Notes under the pieces: generated by a model | What the model was told of the DNA's origin: nothing | Seen by the model: the letters and a program-made list of their open reading frames with translations, nothing else | The model's database searches: none | Part shown: positions 1-8,673 of the stretch, one piece after another | Position numbering within the stretch: the stretch's first letter is position 1 | Layout: each line of letters opens with the position of its first letter | Program-made: the position numbers and the translations under genes | Assembly (NCBI GenBank): GCA_016191285.1 | Contig: JACPPA010000023.1 | Coordinates: 62,001-126,000, forward strand | DNA from: Gammaproteobacteria bacterium | Lineage (GTDB): Bacteria; Pseudomonadota; Gammaproteobacteria; Ga0077536 | Direction: 5' to 3' | DNA: 64,000 nt

Positions 1-1138
1 GTCGGAGTTGTTCGACGTGGTCGGACACCACTTTAATGACGACGATGATCGGAATGCTGAGCAGCATGCCCCAGGCTCCCCACAGCCAGCCAAAGAATAG
101 CAAGGCAATGAATACCGCCGTGGGATTCATTTTTGCACTTCTTCCGGTCATCCACGTCGTAATCAGGAGTCCGACGGCGAGCGCGATCGCGAGCGACATA
201 CCGGACACTAGCAGCACCATCGAAAGCGACTCGAATTGCGCGTAAGCCGCCATTCCAACGGCGCCCGCCGTCAGGGCCGATCCCAAGTACGGGATCACAT
301 GCAGCAATCCCGCGGCGGCAGCCCACGCGCCTGCGTTTTCCAAGCCAATCCAACGAAAAGCGATCCACGTAAGTAGCCCCACCAGGGCGTTGGTCGTTAC
401 CAGAATAAACAAGTAACGCTGAATGGAATCGTTAATTTCATCCAGCATCTGCACCGTGATCTTTTTCTTCGACAGCGATGGCCCGGTCAAGCGCACAAGC
501 TTACGCTTGAACGTATTGCCGGACAGTAGCAGAAAGAACACCAGGAATAGCACCATTGTCGCTTGACCGATAAAGCCCGCCGCGCCGACGGAACCAGCCA
601 ACAAAAAATTACCGAACTTGAACGATGGTTGCTCCATGACCACCCGGGTTGAAGACGATTTGGCGGCGACGGTTCTCGTTACCCGGTTTGTGGCATTTTC
701 GATCTCATTCGTCGCTGCCTGCATTTTCTGCAAGGTGCTTTGTTCTCCGCTCGACCGCGTGCTGGTGATCCCCATGGAGAATTTGCTTATCGAGGCGGGT
801 AACGTTTTGATGATCGTCTCGACCTGTCCACGCAAGGCGTAACCGCCAAGCGCCAGCATCGACAACACGCTGAGCATGACGATACTCGCGCCGAGCGGCC
901 GCGGAACGCGTAGACGCTCCAGCCACATCACCGGTCGGTTCAGGGTGTATGCCAGAAAAATCCCCAGCAGAAGTGAAATGAAAAATGCTTGTGCCCACTC
1001 CAGGGCGAAGACCAAGGCGACGGTGGAAAGGATCGTCAGCGCGACGCCCTGTGCGTCGACAGTCGCGCGAACGATGGCAACCGGGGTGTCGGCCGATGCG
1101 CCTACGTGCGGCTCGTCCGAACCGGGTTCAGCGTTCAT
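1..1138 (-). CDS. AI-2E/PerM-family membrane transporter, C-terminus cut by window edge
   Basis: Polytopic inner-membrane protein of the AI-2E exporter/PerM superfamily, which exports small molecules or ions; the substrate cannot be told here. The reverse frame stays open from ATG at 1138 to the window edge, about 379 residues. It has an N-terminal pair of hydrophobic segments, a soluble stretch of about 100 residues, then the family's C-terminal block with HVIPYLGS, the FFGWLWGAWGM motif and SIPIIVVIK before HVEQLR at the edge. The family is usually 340-400 residues, so only a few residues are missing. An in-frame stop lies about 100 nt upstream, so the start is bounded. The small ORF at 1177-1353 precedes it by 38 nt and may be co-transcribed. 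Confidence 0.85.
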   Translation of the reverse strand, partial: MNAEPGSDEPHVGASADTPVAIVRATVDAQGVALTILSTVALVFALEWAQAFFISLLLGIFLAYTLNRPVMWLERLRVPRPLGASIVMLSVLSMLALGGYALRGQVETIIKTLPASISKFSMGITSTRSSGEQSTLQKMQAATNEIENATNRVTRTVAAKSSSTRVVMEQPSFKFGNFLLAGSVGAAGFIGQATMVLFLVFFLLLSGNTFKRKLVRLTGPSLSKKKITVQMLDEINDSIQRYLFILVTTNALVGLLTWIAFRWIGLENAGAWAAAAGLLHVIPYLGSALTAGAVGMAAYAQFESLSMVLLVSGMSLAIALAVGLLITTWMTGRSAKMNPTAVFIALLFFGWLWGAWGMLLSIPIIVVIKVVSDHVEQLR

Positions 1139-1176
1139 CACAGACCGATCTTGTAACGCCGTACTTAGACCCGCGA

Positions 1177-1353
1177 TTAAGAATTCCTCGTCTCTCTTGG
1201 CGCCGCGCGCGAAGGCATTCGCCCCGCTGCTTTCGGCGCGCGCAACTTATCCTGTTCGTCACGCGCTAGGGTCTTGTGATTAGGTCGCACAGGCTCGTTA
1301 TCGTCGGCGGTCTTTTTGTGAGCCGCGGTGGGAACGTGGGTGTCGTTTGACAT
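1177..1353 (-). CDS. Small hydrophilic protein of unknown function (58 aa)
   Basis: A 58-codon ORF beginning MSNDTHVPTAAHKK, rich in Lys, Arg, Asp and Ala, with no membrane segment or recognised domain. An AGGA box lies about 8 nt before the ATG. It ends 38 nt before the AI-2E-type transporter on the same strand, so the two may form a transcription unit. I do not recognise a family. The ribosome-binding site and placement are the only support. Confidence 0.4.
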   Translation of the reverse strand: MSNDTHVPTAAHKKTADDNEPVRPNHKTLARDEQDKLRAPKAAGRMPSRAAPRETRNS

Positions 1354-1496
1354 AATGTGATCCTTTGCTAAGTCAAAGCGATTGTCGAATCAGGGGCCAT
1401 GGCATTCAGTATCACTGCCGTACGCTCACACCGTACTTTTATAGTCATCGCGTCTCTGTACGGTGGCGTACCGACGCTCGCTGTCGCGAGCTAAAT

Positions 1497-1653
1497 AGAA
1501 GCGCATAAATAGCGACCAGGTCGGGGCGATGGGCCGGATCAGCCGGAAGGCCCGGCCGTCGTCCCGGCGAACGCCGGGACCCAGTCGAATAACCTACTGT
1601 CCTGGATTCCTCCCGGCGCTGGCCGGGACCACGCCGGAATGACGCGGTCAAAG
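1497..1653. repeat. Dispersed repeat family A, copy 1
   Basis: About 155 bp that recurs at 11072-11264 and, inverted, at 16500-16641. It opens with AGAAG-C-GCATAAATAGCG, continues with GACCAGGTCGG, and carries inner palindromes of the CCGGCG-N-CGCCGG type. The distal end runs into the last codons of the HAD gene, which stops at 1648, so the repeat probably replaced that gene's original 3' end. No gene lies within it. Confidence 0.75.
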
Positions 1654-2367
1654 CGCCGTAATGGGCCGTGGCGCCGCACCCGCGGGGCCGCACAACGCGC
1701 GGATGTCACCACCGACTAGATCGCCAATGCGTTCGATGTGGTAGTCGGCGGCTGGATAGGCAGCAACGTTGGCCGGGTCAAGCGCGTAGTGGCCCTGGCG
1801 CGGAAACACGGTGGTCAACCGAGCCTGCATGACGTTTTTCATGGCGGTGAGCACGCGCAGTTTGTCGTCGACCATCACGTAATGCCGCGCCGGGTAGTGG
1901 CGCTGTACAGTGTCGAGCATCAGTTCCTTGTGGATGTAGATGAGCACGCGGCCAGAGACGGCGTCCCACAGGCCTGAGCGCTGCACCTTGCGCGGCTGAA
2001 ACACGACGTCACCATCGGTGAGGATCACCGTGGGCCCGAACGCATTCAGATGCCCGATGAGATCGAGGGTGTGCGGGTAGAGGCGTTCAGCGAATGGGTA
2101 GTCGATAAGGAAACTCGACATCTGCAGCAACCGCATGTCATCGGTTCGCGTGAACTCGACCCCCGAGCGATAGCGTTGTAGTGCGCCGAGGTAATCGGCA
2201 TAGCCAAGTTCGAGGCGCAAGGCCTCGAAGATCTCCCAATAGCGGCGCGCACTAGCGGCGCCGAATTCGCGCTCGAGATGGTGTCGCAAGTCGGTGATCA
2301 CCTGGTCGTTATCGAGCAGCGTGTTATCCACGTCGAGCAGGAACACGACGTCTGGCGGCGTTGTCAT
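1648..2367 (-). CDS. HAD-superfamily hydrolase
   Basis: Haloacid dehalogenase-like phosphatase, 239 residues, cytosolic. Motif I is DVDNTLLDND near residue 12 (nucleophile Asp plus general acid), motif II is the LTDGD region, and motif IV is VMVDDK near residue 168. The helical cap between motifs I and II matches C1-type HAD enzymes. The natural substrate cannot be inferred. The C-terminal tail (ITAL and just before) is encoded by dispersed repeat A, so the last residues may not be ancestral. It stands alone between the repeat and the sod gene, all on the minus strand. Confidence 0.85.
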   Translation of the reverse strand: MTTPPDVVFLLDVDNTLLDNDQVITDLRHHLEREFGAASARRYWEIFEALRLELGYADYLGALQRYRSGVEFTRTDDMRLLQMSSFLIDYPFAERLYPHTLDLIGHLNAFGPTVILTDGDVVFQPRKVQRSGLWDAVSGRVLIYIHKELMLDTVQRHYPARHYVMVDDKLRVLTAMKNVMQARLTTVFPRQGHYALDPANVAAYPAADYHIERIGDLVGGDIRALCGPAGAAPRPITAL

Positions 2368-2481
2368 GCGCAGTCTTTTCCGGGTGCCGGGTTACGCCAG
2401 CCGCCGTCGCCGGCGATTAGCACGTCGGCTTGCGGCGGCCCGCATGTCCCCGTTGCGTACGGCAGAATCGCATGCTGAATT

Positions 2482-3162
2482 TCAAGCAGCGCATCGTCGC
2501 TCACCGGCGCGCGCCGTCCGGTTCCCCTGCCCGAAGCGTTCAAGTCGACGGGCTGCTTCGCTCCAGTTCACCACGGACCACCAGCCCTGTAGATACTCTG
2601 GGCGCCGGTTTGCATGCTTCAGATAGTAGGCGTGCTCCCAGACATCGTTGACCAGCAGCGGAAAGTAACCTTGCTGCAGCGGGTTGTCATGACCGAAGGT
2701 GGTGAGCACTTGGAGCTTGTCATTCCCGTGTTGTGCCTTGACCAACCAGACCCAGCCCGATCCAAACAATTTGCTGCCGGCCTCTTCGAATTGGGCTTTG
2801 AACTTCGCGAAGCTACCAAACGCCTGGTCGATGGCCTCAGCCAGCGGACCTGAAGGCGCGCCACTGCCAGCCGGTGACATGGACTGCCATAGCAGGCTGT
2901 GGTTGACATGTCCACCGACGTTATGGCGAACCGAGTTTCGAATTTTCTCCGGAACCTCGCTCAGGTTGAGCAACAGCCACTCCGCGGTTTTGCCGTGGAG
3001 GAGTTCCGGCGCCGATTCCAGCGCCAGATTCAGCGCTTTCACGTACGCCGCATGATGCATATCGTGATGCAAGCTCATCGTGCGGGCGTCGATGTGCGGT
3101 TCGAGCGCCGTGGCGTTGTAAGGTAAGGGTGGCAGCACATGCTTCATCGAGATAACTTTCAT
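2482..3162 (-). CDS. Fe/Mn-family superoxide dismutase
   Basis: Converts superoxide to oxygen and hydrogen peroxide in the cytosol. Start is ATG 3162, with GGAG about 6 nt upstream; the reading frame is open further upstream, but that part looks non-coding. Metal ligands visible are a His in the HHDMHH segment (32/33), His88 in GGHVNHSLLW, and Asp173 and His177 in NDVWEHAYY. The active-site Gln that Mn-type enzymes carry in the STANQDSP segment is replaced by His158 (TTFGHDNP). The GG before the second ligand is Mn-like, so metal choice may be cambialistic. It has 226 residues against the usual 193-210; the extra part is a basic C-terminal tail. A short ORF lies directly upstream. Confidence 0.92.
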   Translation of the reverse strand: MKVISMKHVLPPLPYNATALEPHIDARTMSLHHDMHHAAYVKALNLALESAPELLHGKTAEWLLLNLSEVPEKIRNSVRHNVGGHVNHSLLWQSMSPAGSGAPSGPLAEAIDQAFGSFAKFKAQFEEAGSKLFGSGWVWLVKAQHGNDKLQVLTTFGHDNPLQQGYFPLLVNDVWEHAYYLKHANRRPEYLQGWWSVVNWSEAARRLERFGQGNRTARAGERRCAA

Positions 3163-3164
3163 GT

Positions 3165-3445
3165 TTACTCCGGTCGGCGTTCGATGGTGAGATTTTTCGA
3201 ATGATGTTGTTGCGCGTGGCGGCACGCGGCGTTTTTTTTTGCCCACTTAGCGTGGCACTTCGCACGAACCGCGCTTTGATCGCATCTTTCACGCTGATGT
3301 GCAGCTCAGCCCGGGGCGCTTCCAATCGCAGATCTGGCGTGCGTTCAATTTTTTTAAACAGCGGCCAGCTATTGCGCGCCGCCGGCCGTGCGTGGCCGGC
3401 GATCTGGGCAGCGTCGATCGCATTGTGTTCGCTTAATATGTTCAT
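3165..3445 (-). CDS. Putative short ORF upstream of sod, interrupted by an A9 run
   Basis: ATG at 3445 with AGAGG about 6 nt upstream opens a hydrophilic reading frame beginning MNILSEHNAIDAAQ. At a run of nine A (T at 3232-3240 on the plus strand) the zero frame runs on into sod coding sequence, which is implausible. Slipping to the frame that needs one extra A gives a stop at 3165-3167, just before the sod ATG. Such a layout would couple the two genes. Either the run has a frameshift or sequencing error, or slippage is used. I do not recognise the protein. Confidence 0.35.
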
Positions 3446-3624
3446 GGTGACCTCTGATTGAATCCGCTGACCTGCATGGGCGAGGTGCTGGGATTGGGGG
3501 AACCCAGGCACGGTAGGACTCTCTGCACACAGCGTCGGTGCGCTGGCACGCTTAGGTCGCCAGATGCTCCGCCGACGAGTGTCTAGTCCTGCCATGAACC
3601 TTCATAAAGCGACGCGTGGTTATC

Positions 3625-3650
3625 GTGGGAGCGGCTTTAGCCGCGAATCC
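3625..3650. repeat. Single REP palindrome
   Basis: A GTGGGAGCGGCTTTAGCCGC hairpin unit, the same type as those in the tandem REPIN block at 37223-37473. The rest of the 3446-3834 gap holds a further imperfect CCGGG/CCCGG hairpin region (3745-3830) but no convincing gene. Confidence 0.7.
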
Positions 3651-3845
3651 ATGTTTGTTAAGTTTTCGCCGCTAAATTGCCCGTACTGTAACTTTAAGAC
3701 CAACGCAGGCTTCGAGGCGATGTCGACACCAGATGTTGCCCACCCCGTCCTCCCGGCTGGTAGTTCAGGCGCCCCTGGATCCCGGGTCGGCGCGGCTGCC
3801 GCCGCTTCGCCCGGGATGACCGACTTCACCATTTAGGTCGGGTGT

Positions 3846-4011
3846 GAATGGCACTTGTTTAAGTGCGGTTTGCGCCATCACTCCGTGTGCCGAGCACGGG
3901 GTCCAGTGAAGAATCAATTCATTGTTTGACTGGATTCCGGCGTTCGCCGGCATGACGAAGGGTCGGGACTGCACACATGTCCCGGCATTTCAGCTTTTGT
4001 AAGTACCATTC
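3846..4011 (+). mobile_element. MITE-like element, copy 1 (166 bp, 11-bp target duplication)
   Basis: Ends are GAATGGCACTT and its complement (AAGTACCATTC). Flanks are direct repeats AGGTCGGGTGT (3835-3845) and AGGTCGGGTGC (4012-4022), a 10/11 match, indicating a target-site duplication. The interior contains TTAAGTGCGGTTT, a CTGGATTCCGG hairpin and CATGACGAAGGG, shared with the copies at 24635 and 27146. It has no coding capacity, so it is non-autonomous. Confidence 0.8.
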
Positions 4012-4092
4012 AGGTCGGGTGCCTCGTCTTGCGCCCATGACAATGCGGGCTATTTCGCGCGGCGCCCACAAAGCGCAGCCAGGTTTCGTACG

Positions 4093-4299
4093 GTGATTCT
4101 GTTAGCGAACTTCGGTAATGAAGCACGCAGTTGTGGTAGGTTTTTACCCATGGTTTTCCCGCGCGTCGTCAAGCACAACGTCCATCAGGGTTGGTTGCTC
4201 TGCAATCAGCGTGTCGTGATTTACCGGTGGCGCGAAGGCCGGTGTGAACTCAAGCCAGACAGCGTGTTCGCCGAGCAGGGCTTGATCGATGTCGCCTGA
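4093..4299 (+). CDS. Short ORF overlapping clsB (68 aa), possibly a gene remnant
   Basis: A 68-codon frame whose stop lies inside the first codons of the cardiolipin synthase gene (11-nt overlap), as in coupled genes. Its C-terminal part (VVIYRWREGRCELKPDS) looks protein-like, but I do not recognise a family. The mobile element at 3846-4011 lies just upstream and may have removed the original 5' end. It could equally be non-coding leader. Confidence 0.3.
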   Translation: MILLANFGNEARSCGRFLPMVFPRVVKHNVHQGWLLCNQRVVIYRWREGRCELKPDSVFAEQGLIDVA

Positions 4300-5473
4300 C
4301 TACGTTGCCGGCAATCGACTGACGTTACTCAGGAGCGGCGAGCAGTATTTCCCGGCGCTGATCGCAGCGCTCGATGCGGCGCAACGCGAAGTGTTCGTCG
4401 AGACTTATATCTTCGCCGACGACGTGACGGGCGGTCTGGTGGCGGCCGCGCTGGCGCGCGCCGCGGTGCGTGGCGTCCAGGTTCACTTGCTGCTCGATGG
4501 CTTCGGCGCGCGCGCCTTCGCGAATCATTTGCGCGCGATGCTCGAGGCAGCGGGCGCAGAGGTGCTGGTGTTCCGCCCCAAAGTCAGCCCATGGACTATG
4601 CGTCGCAGTCGGCTACGGCGAATGCATCGCAAGATCGTCTGCATTGACGCGGCCGTGGCGTTCGTCGGTGGGATCAACGTGATCGACGATCAAGACACGC
4701 CAGGCCAGCTGCCGCCGCGCTACGACTATGCGGTACGAATCGAAGGCCCGCTCGTCACCCACGCCCGCCGTGCGGCAGCCCGCCTATGGTCAACTACCAC
4801 GTGGGCGAGCGTCGGCCGACGCTGGCCGGGATTCGTCGAGTTGGCACGTCGGCGATTACCGCGCGCGCCGCCGGACAACGTGCCGCTTGCCGGTAAGTGC
4901 CGCGCGGCGCTGGTCCTGCGCGACACCTTGCGTCACCGCCGTGATATCGAAGAGGCCTACCTCGCGTGCATCGAGGCAGCACAAACCGAGGTGGTGATCG
5001 CGAACGCCTACTTCTTTCCTGGTTGGCGTTTCCGGCGCGCGTTGCAGGCGGCCGCCGGTCGTGGGGTACGCGTGGTGTTACTGCTGCAGAGCCGAGTGGA
5101 GTACACCCTGCTGCACTACGCTTCACGCGCCCTGTATCGTTCGTTGCTGGAGGCGGGTGTCGAGATCCACGAATATCACCGCGGTTTCCTGCACGCGAAG
5201 GTGGCAGTCTTCGACTCACAGGTCGCCACCGTCGGCTCCTCGAACATCGATCCATTTAGTTTTCTAATGGCAAAAGAAGCCAACCTATTCGTGGCGGATG
5301 CGGGCTTCGCCGCGGAACTTCGCGCGAGTCTGGGCGAGGCGCTCGAACACGGTGCGCGGCAGGTGCGTATATACCGCTGGCGACGGCTCTCGTGGTGGCT
5401 CGCCATCCGGATCAAGCTTGCGTATGCGGCCGCACGTCTGGTGATGGCGATCGCAGGTTATGGCAAAGGTTGA
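4289..5473 (+). CDS. clsB: ClsB-type cardiolipin synthase (phospholipase D superfamily)
   Basis: 394-residue membrane-associated transferase that makes cardiolipin from phosphatidylglycerol or a related donor. It has two HxK(x4)D motifs: HRKIVCID near residue 113, followed by GG, and HAKVAVFD near residue 299, followed by GSSNIDP. Length and the N-terminal NRLTLLRSGEQYFPALI segment match ClsB rather than ClsA, which has two N-terminal membrane helices. A basic, hydrophobic C-terminus may contact the membrane. It starts inside the preceding short ORF, so translation could be coupled. Close placement to Mla-like remnants suggests a former envelope-lipid locus. Confidence 0.88.
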   Translation: MSPDYVAGNRLTLLRSGEQYFPALIAALDAAQREVFVETYIFADDVTGGLVAAALARAAVRGVQVHLLLDGFGARAFANHLRAMLEAAGAEVLVFRPKVSPWTMRRSRLRRMHRKIVCIDAAVAFVGGINVIDDQDTPGQLPPRYDYAVRIEGPLVTHARRAAARLWSTTTWASVGRRWPGFVELARRRLPRAPPDNVPLAGKCRAALVLRDTLRHRRDIEEAYLACIEAAQTEVVIANAYFFPGWRFRRALQAAAGRGVRVVLLLQSRVEYTLLHYASRALYRSLLEAGVEIHEYHRGFLHAKVAVFDSQVATVGSSNIDPFSFLMAKEANLFVADAGFAAELRASLGEALEHGARQVRIYRWRRLSWWLAIRIKLAYAAARLVMAIAGYGKG

Positions 5474-5591
5474 TATGCCGACGTACCGGCGGGTGCCTCG
5501 CCCGCGGTCGTGAGGCACGTCCCCGCTGCCCAGGCTCCGTGCGATGTCGAACATACGGCGCGGCGCTTTTGTCCTAGTCTGGACGGCACCC

Positions 5592-6230
5592 ATGAAGCCT
5601 TTGCCGGAGCCAATTGCCGCGTTTGCCCAGCCCTCCGCCCACGAACTGGTGCTCTTGGGGTGCTGGACTGCGCGTGGGATCGGCACGCTTAATCACAGTC
5701 TCGAGGCGCTACGCTTCTCCGATCGGAATCCGGTAGTCGTCGACGGCGCTCAGATCGACGCACTCGACACGGCGGGAGTCTGGATAGTTCATCGCGTGCT
5801 GAAACGCTTGCGCGTGCAAGGCGCCGCGACAGAACTGCGCGGTTGGCGTCCAGAATTCACGAAGCTACTCGAACTGGTCGACGAAAAGATCGCTACGTCG
5901 CCACCGCGGAAGCTCCGCCCTCAATCGGCGCTTGTGCGTCTAGGCCGAGGCACGGTGGACGTTCTCGACGAGGTTAGCGCGATGCTGAGCTTCATCGGCG
6001 AGACGACCCTCGCGAGCGCGATAACCCTGACCGATTATTTGGCCGGTATCGGTAAGGCGCCGGTATTCGCCGCCATCATCGCGATAATCGGCTGCTTCCA
6101 AGGTTTCCGGACCAACGGCGGCGCCGACAGCGTTGGTCGCCAAACTACGCGCAGCGTATTGCACTCGATCTTTCCGGTGATCGTTACCGACGGTCTGTTC
6201 TCGGTCGCCTTCAGTATTTTGGATCTCTGC
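5592..6230 (+). pseudogene. MlaE-type ABC lipid permease with STAS domain, middle deleted
   Basis: The N-terminus resembles the STAS-like domain seen in long MlaE proteins (ELVLLGCWTARGIGTLNH, then VVVDGAQIDALDTAGVWIVHR). It is followed by the permease entry MLSFIGETTLAS. At about 6030 the sequence jumps directly to the family's C-terminal block (TDYLAGIGKAPVFAAIIAII, then GCFQGFRTNGGADSVG and VTDGLFSVAFSILDL). The 130 or so residues with the central helices and the conserved FGA-VANLVGL-REMGA block are missing, so it cannot be a working permease. The reading frame survives across the join. The ATPase remnant follows immediately. A separate fragment carrying just such a missing middle lies at 58500-58640. 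Confidence 0.75.
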
Positions 6231-6231
6231 G

Positions 6232-6540
6232 ATGCAAACCGAAATTACCGACGAAGCGGCGGTCATCGAGATTCGAGATCTGTCGACGCGTTTCGGCGTT
6301 TACGTCGTGCATGCCGGCGTCGATCTTGAAGTACGACGCGCGGAACTATTTGCGCTAGCGGGTGGCAGCGGCTCCGGCAAGTCGACCTTACTGCGTGAAA
6401 TGAATCTGTTGCAGCGCCCGGCGCCGGTACGTGCAAGGTATCGGTTCGATGGACGAGCTCTCGCGAGTCGACAATCCCGCAGTGCGCGTCTTTTTCGAAG
6501 GCCCGCGCGCCCAGGTACCGCGAGAACCAGCGTCACGACC
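6232..6540 (+). pseudogene. MlaF-type ABC ATPase, middle deleted
   Basis: Begins at ATG 6232 with IEIRDLSTRFG and an intact Walker A loop (GGSGSGKST near residue 45), then MNLLQRP. At about 6430 it jumps, with a frame change, to what looks like the ATPase C-terminus (GSMDELSRVDNPAVRVFFEG). The Q-loop, signature LSGGQ, Walker B and H-loop are gone. Together with the preceding permease remnant this marks a decayed phospholipid-trafficking (Mla) operon; no MlaD gene is seen next to it. Confidence 0.72.
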
Positions 6541-6569
6541 TGCCATGGAGCCGGCATGCGAACCAAAGT

Positions 6570-6739
6570 CGCGGGAATCGGCGCGCTGGATTGAGATGAA
6601 AATGCGCGACGACCCGGTCGGCGAATTGATTGAGATCGCGATGGATAAAACTGAGCAAGCCGAATCCCATCAACAGGACCAGCACACCCTTAAGCGCTTC
6701 GTACACCGCAACTGCCCGCAGCGTCTTAATGAATCGCAT
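6570..6739 (-). pseudogene. DUF2127 membrane protein, N-terminal fragment
   Basis: Starts MRFIKTLRAVAVYEALKGV, then LVLLMGFGLLSFIHRDL and HLNPARRFP, which matches the beginning of DUF2127 membrane proteins. After about 57 residues the similarity stops and the frame runs antisense into the ATPase remnant. Family members are about two to three times longer. It is most likely a truncated relic abutting another relic. Confidence 0.55.
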
Positions 6740-6941
6740 CAGCGAGAAAAATGTGTATCAATAATTTGGCGAACACCTACGCCAGAATACCGACGATGCT
6801 GTCCGCCATCGTGCGTCGATGCCTGGCCTCGCGTTAAGCGAGGCCAGGCGAGCTTCGAAGCATGCGAAACTCAGCGCCGAACGCCGGCGGCAAATGCGGC
6901 GATACCAGGCCAGGCGGTACCGTTGACGGTGCTTCCCACGG

Positions 6942-7355
6942 TCACTCCGGCCGATTGAATTCCGTATAGCCGACGACCGCCACCGAGGGATGAAATTCAC
7001 CATCGCCGCGGGTCGCCAATGGCTGTTCCGACAGCTGAGAGAATTCCCGCACTTCGTTGGGCGCTAGCCGTTCGGCAATCAGAATCGCCTTGTCCCAGGC
7101 CGGGCTGTCAGGGCCAGGTTTCATTTCGTCGCGCCATTGCCAGTCGTACGTCACCAGCAATTGGACATCTTCTACCGGACGCCCGCTGCGGTTGACGATC
7201 TCGCCCCGTAATGACGGGCCGTCCACGCGCAAATTTTCCACGGTAATGTTCTGTGCGATCACTGACCGCGCAACTACCTGTTCAGCGTGACCATTGGCGG
7301 CAGCCATGAAAAGTACAGCGACCGCGAAATACGTAAAACGGGATCGATAGTTCAT
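6942..7355 (-). CDS. Exported protein of unknown function (137 aa)
   Basis: The N-terminal signal peptide (RSRFTYFAVAVLFMAAANGHA, cut near residue 24) predicts export. The mature part has an immunoglobulin-like pattern, with strands containing VDGPSLRGEIVNRSGRPVEDVQLLV, reminiscent of FxLYD-type folds; that assignment is tentative. It ends with a WDKAILIAERLAPNEVREF segment. AGGAGA lies upstream of the ATG. It lies downstream of ackA on the same strand with a gap of about 105 nt and may be transcribed with it. Confidence 0.65.
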   Translation of the reverse strand: MNYRSRFTYFAVAVLFMAAANGHAEQVVARSVIAQNITVENLRVDGPSLRGEIVNRSGRPVEDVQLLVTYDWQWRDEMKPGPDSPAWDKAILIAERLAPNEVREFSQLSEQPLATRGDGEFHPSVAVVGYTEFNRPE

Positions 7356-7460
7356 TTTTTATCTCCTAAAAAATTAGGCCGTCGCCAGCGTTCTGAGACT
7401 CCACGCCACGATATTGCTTCATGCGTAGCCATCTGACAGTTCGCCAACGCACAGAACGCG

Positions 7461-8660
7461 TCAAAATAATCGCGCGGCCAGCACCGCGGTGTGACGGGCG
7501 ATCTCTTCGTCTTCCCGCGCCGGGAGCACGCGCACCGCACAGCGCGCGGTCGCCGCGTTAAGGGGATTAAGCGCGGAACGGTTGCGCGCTTCGTCGAGGT
7601 TGATGCCCAAGCAGGACAAGCCGTTGCAAATCTCAACCCGAGCTTGTGCATCGTGTTCACCAATCCCGCCGGTGAATACCAGCAAATCCATCCCGTCGAG
7701 TACCGCGGCCATCGCGGCCACCTGTTTACGCACCGAATAGCAGAACATGTGGATCGCAAGGCGTGCATCGGCGTTCGACGCCGCGACTTCGCGCAGTCGC
7801 CGTAGGTCGTGACTTACGCCCGAAATTCCGAGCAAACCAGAACGGTGATCGACCAGCGCTTCGAGCATGGCCGCATCGAATTTCTTCTCGCGCAGCAGAT
7901 AAACCAGAACACCGGGATCGAGATCGCCACTGCGTGTGCCCATGATTACGCCGCCGGTGGGGGTCAAGCCCATGCTGGTGTCGATCGATTTACCGCCGCT
8001 AACCGCGGTGACACTGGCGCCGTTGCCGAGATGCGCGATGATTAGCCGGCGCGGCAGATCGTTCGCCAATTGACGCACGATCGACTCGCACGAGAGGCCG
8101 TGAAACCCGTAACGTTGGATGCCGTCGACGTGCAACTCCTTGGCGATCGGTAGGATGCGCGCGACGTCCGGTAATCCGGCGTGAAAGGTGGTGTCGAAAC
8201 ACGCCACCTGCGGCAATCCGGAGAAATAGGCTTGCGCGCCACGGACGACTGACAGGGCGGTTGGCGTATGCAGCGGCGCGAAGGGCGCAACGGCTTCAAG
8301 CACTTGCAAGACTGAATCATCGATTAGGCAATGCTGCCGGAGTAGTGGGCCTCCATGCACGATTCGATGGCCAATGGTGGCTGGTGCCGGCCAGTCGGAA
8401 TCTCCCAGCAATCTTGCGATGCGAGCGATCGCTTGCCGTTGATCAGAAATAAAGTTCGTCTCGGTGAGTAATTCCTGGTGGCGCGAATCCCGTGCCCAGA
8501 ATTTACCGTTTTCGTCACCGATTGAATCCGCCGCGCCGGCGATCAGCAGTTCAGTCCGCGACGATTCCACGCGGTACAAACCAAATTTAAGCGAGGATGA
8601 GCCGCTGTTGAGCGCGAGCACAATCATGGTGTTTGGCGCATCGGCCGCGCCGATTTTCAC
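7461..8660 (-). CDS. ackA: Acetate kinase
   Basis: Converts acetyl phosphate and ADP to acetate and ATP. About 399 residues with the family signature LALNSGSSSLKFGLY at the N-terminus, a GHRIVHGG block near residue 103, IAHLGNGASV, GLTPTGGVIMGTRSGDLDPG, and the adenine-binding VFTGGIGEHDA. The given start is GTG 8660, 14 nt after the phosphoketolase stop. ATG 8627 would give the usual short N-terminus but lacks a clear ribosome site. Placement after phosphoketolase closes the route from pentose/hexose phosphates through acetyl phosphate to acetate with ATP gain. Confidence 0.93.
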   Translation of the reverse strand: MKIGAADAPNTMIVLALNSGSSSLKFGLYRVESSRTELLIAGAADSIGDENGKFWARDSRHQELLTETNFISDQRQAIARIARLLGDSDWPAPATIGHRIVHGGPLLRQHCLIDDSVLQVLEAVAPFAPLHTPTALSVVRGAQAYFSGLPQVACFDTTFHAGLPDVARILPIAKELHVDGIQRYGFHGLSCESIVRQLANDLPRRLIIAHLGNGASVTAVSGGKSIDTSMGLTPTGGVIMGTRSGDLDPGVLVYLLREKKFDAAMLEALVDHRSGLLGISGVSHDLRRLREVAASNADARLAIHMFCYSVRKQVAAMAAVLDGMDLLVFTGGIGEHDAQARVEICNGLSCLGINLDEARNRSALNPLNAATARCAVRVLPAREDEEIARHTAVLAARLF

Positions 8661-8673
8661 GGGAACCGCTTGC

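Noticed and set aside
2921-3160. Long frame continuing from the short ORF upstream of sod into the sod gene
   Set aside because: It overlaps a clearly conserved enzyme in another frame; a shift at the A9 run explains the upstream part better.
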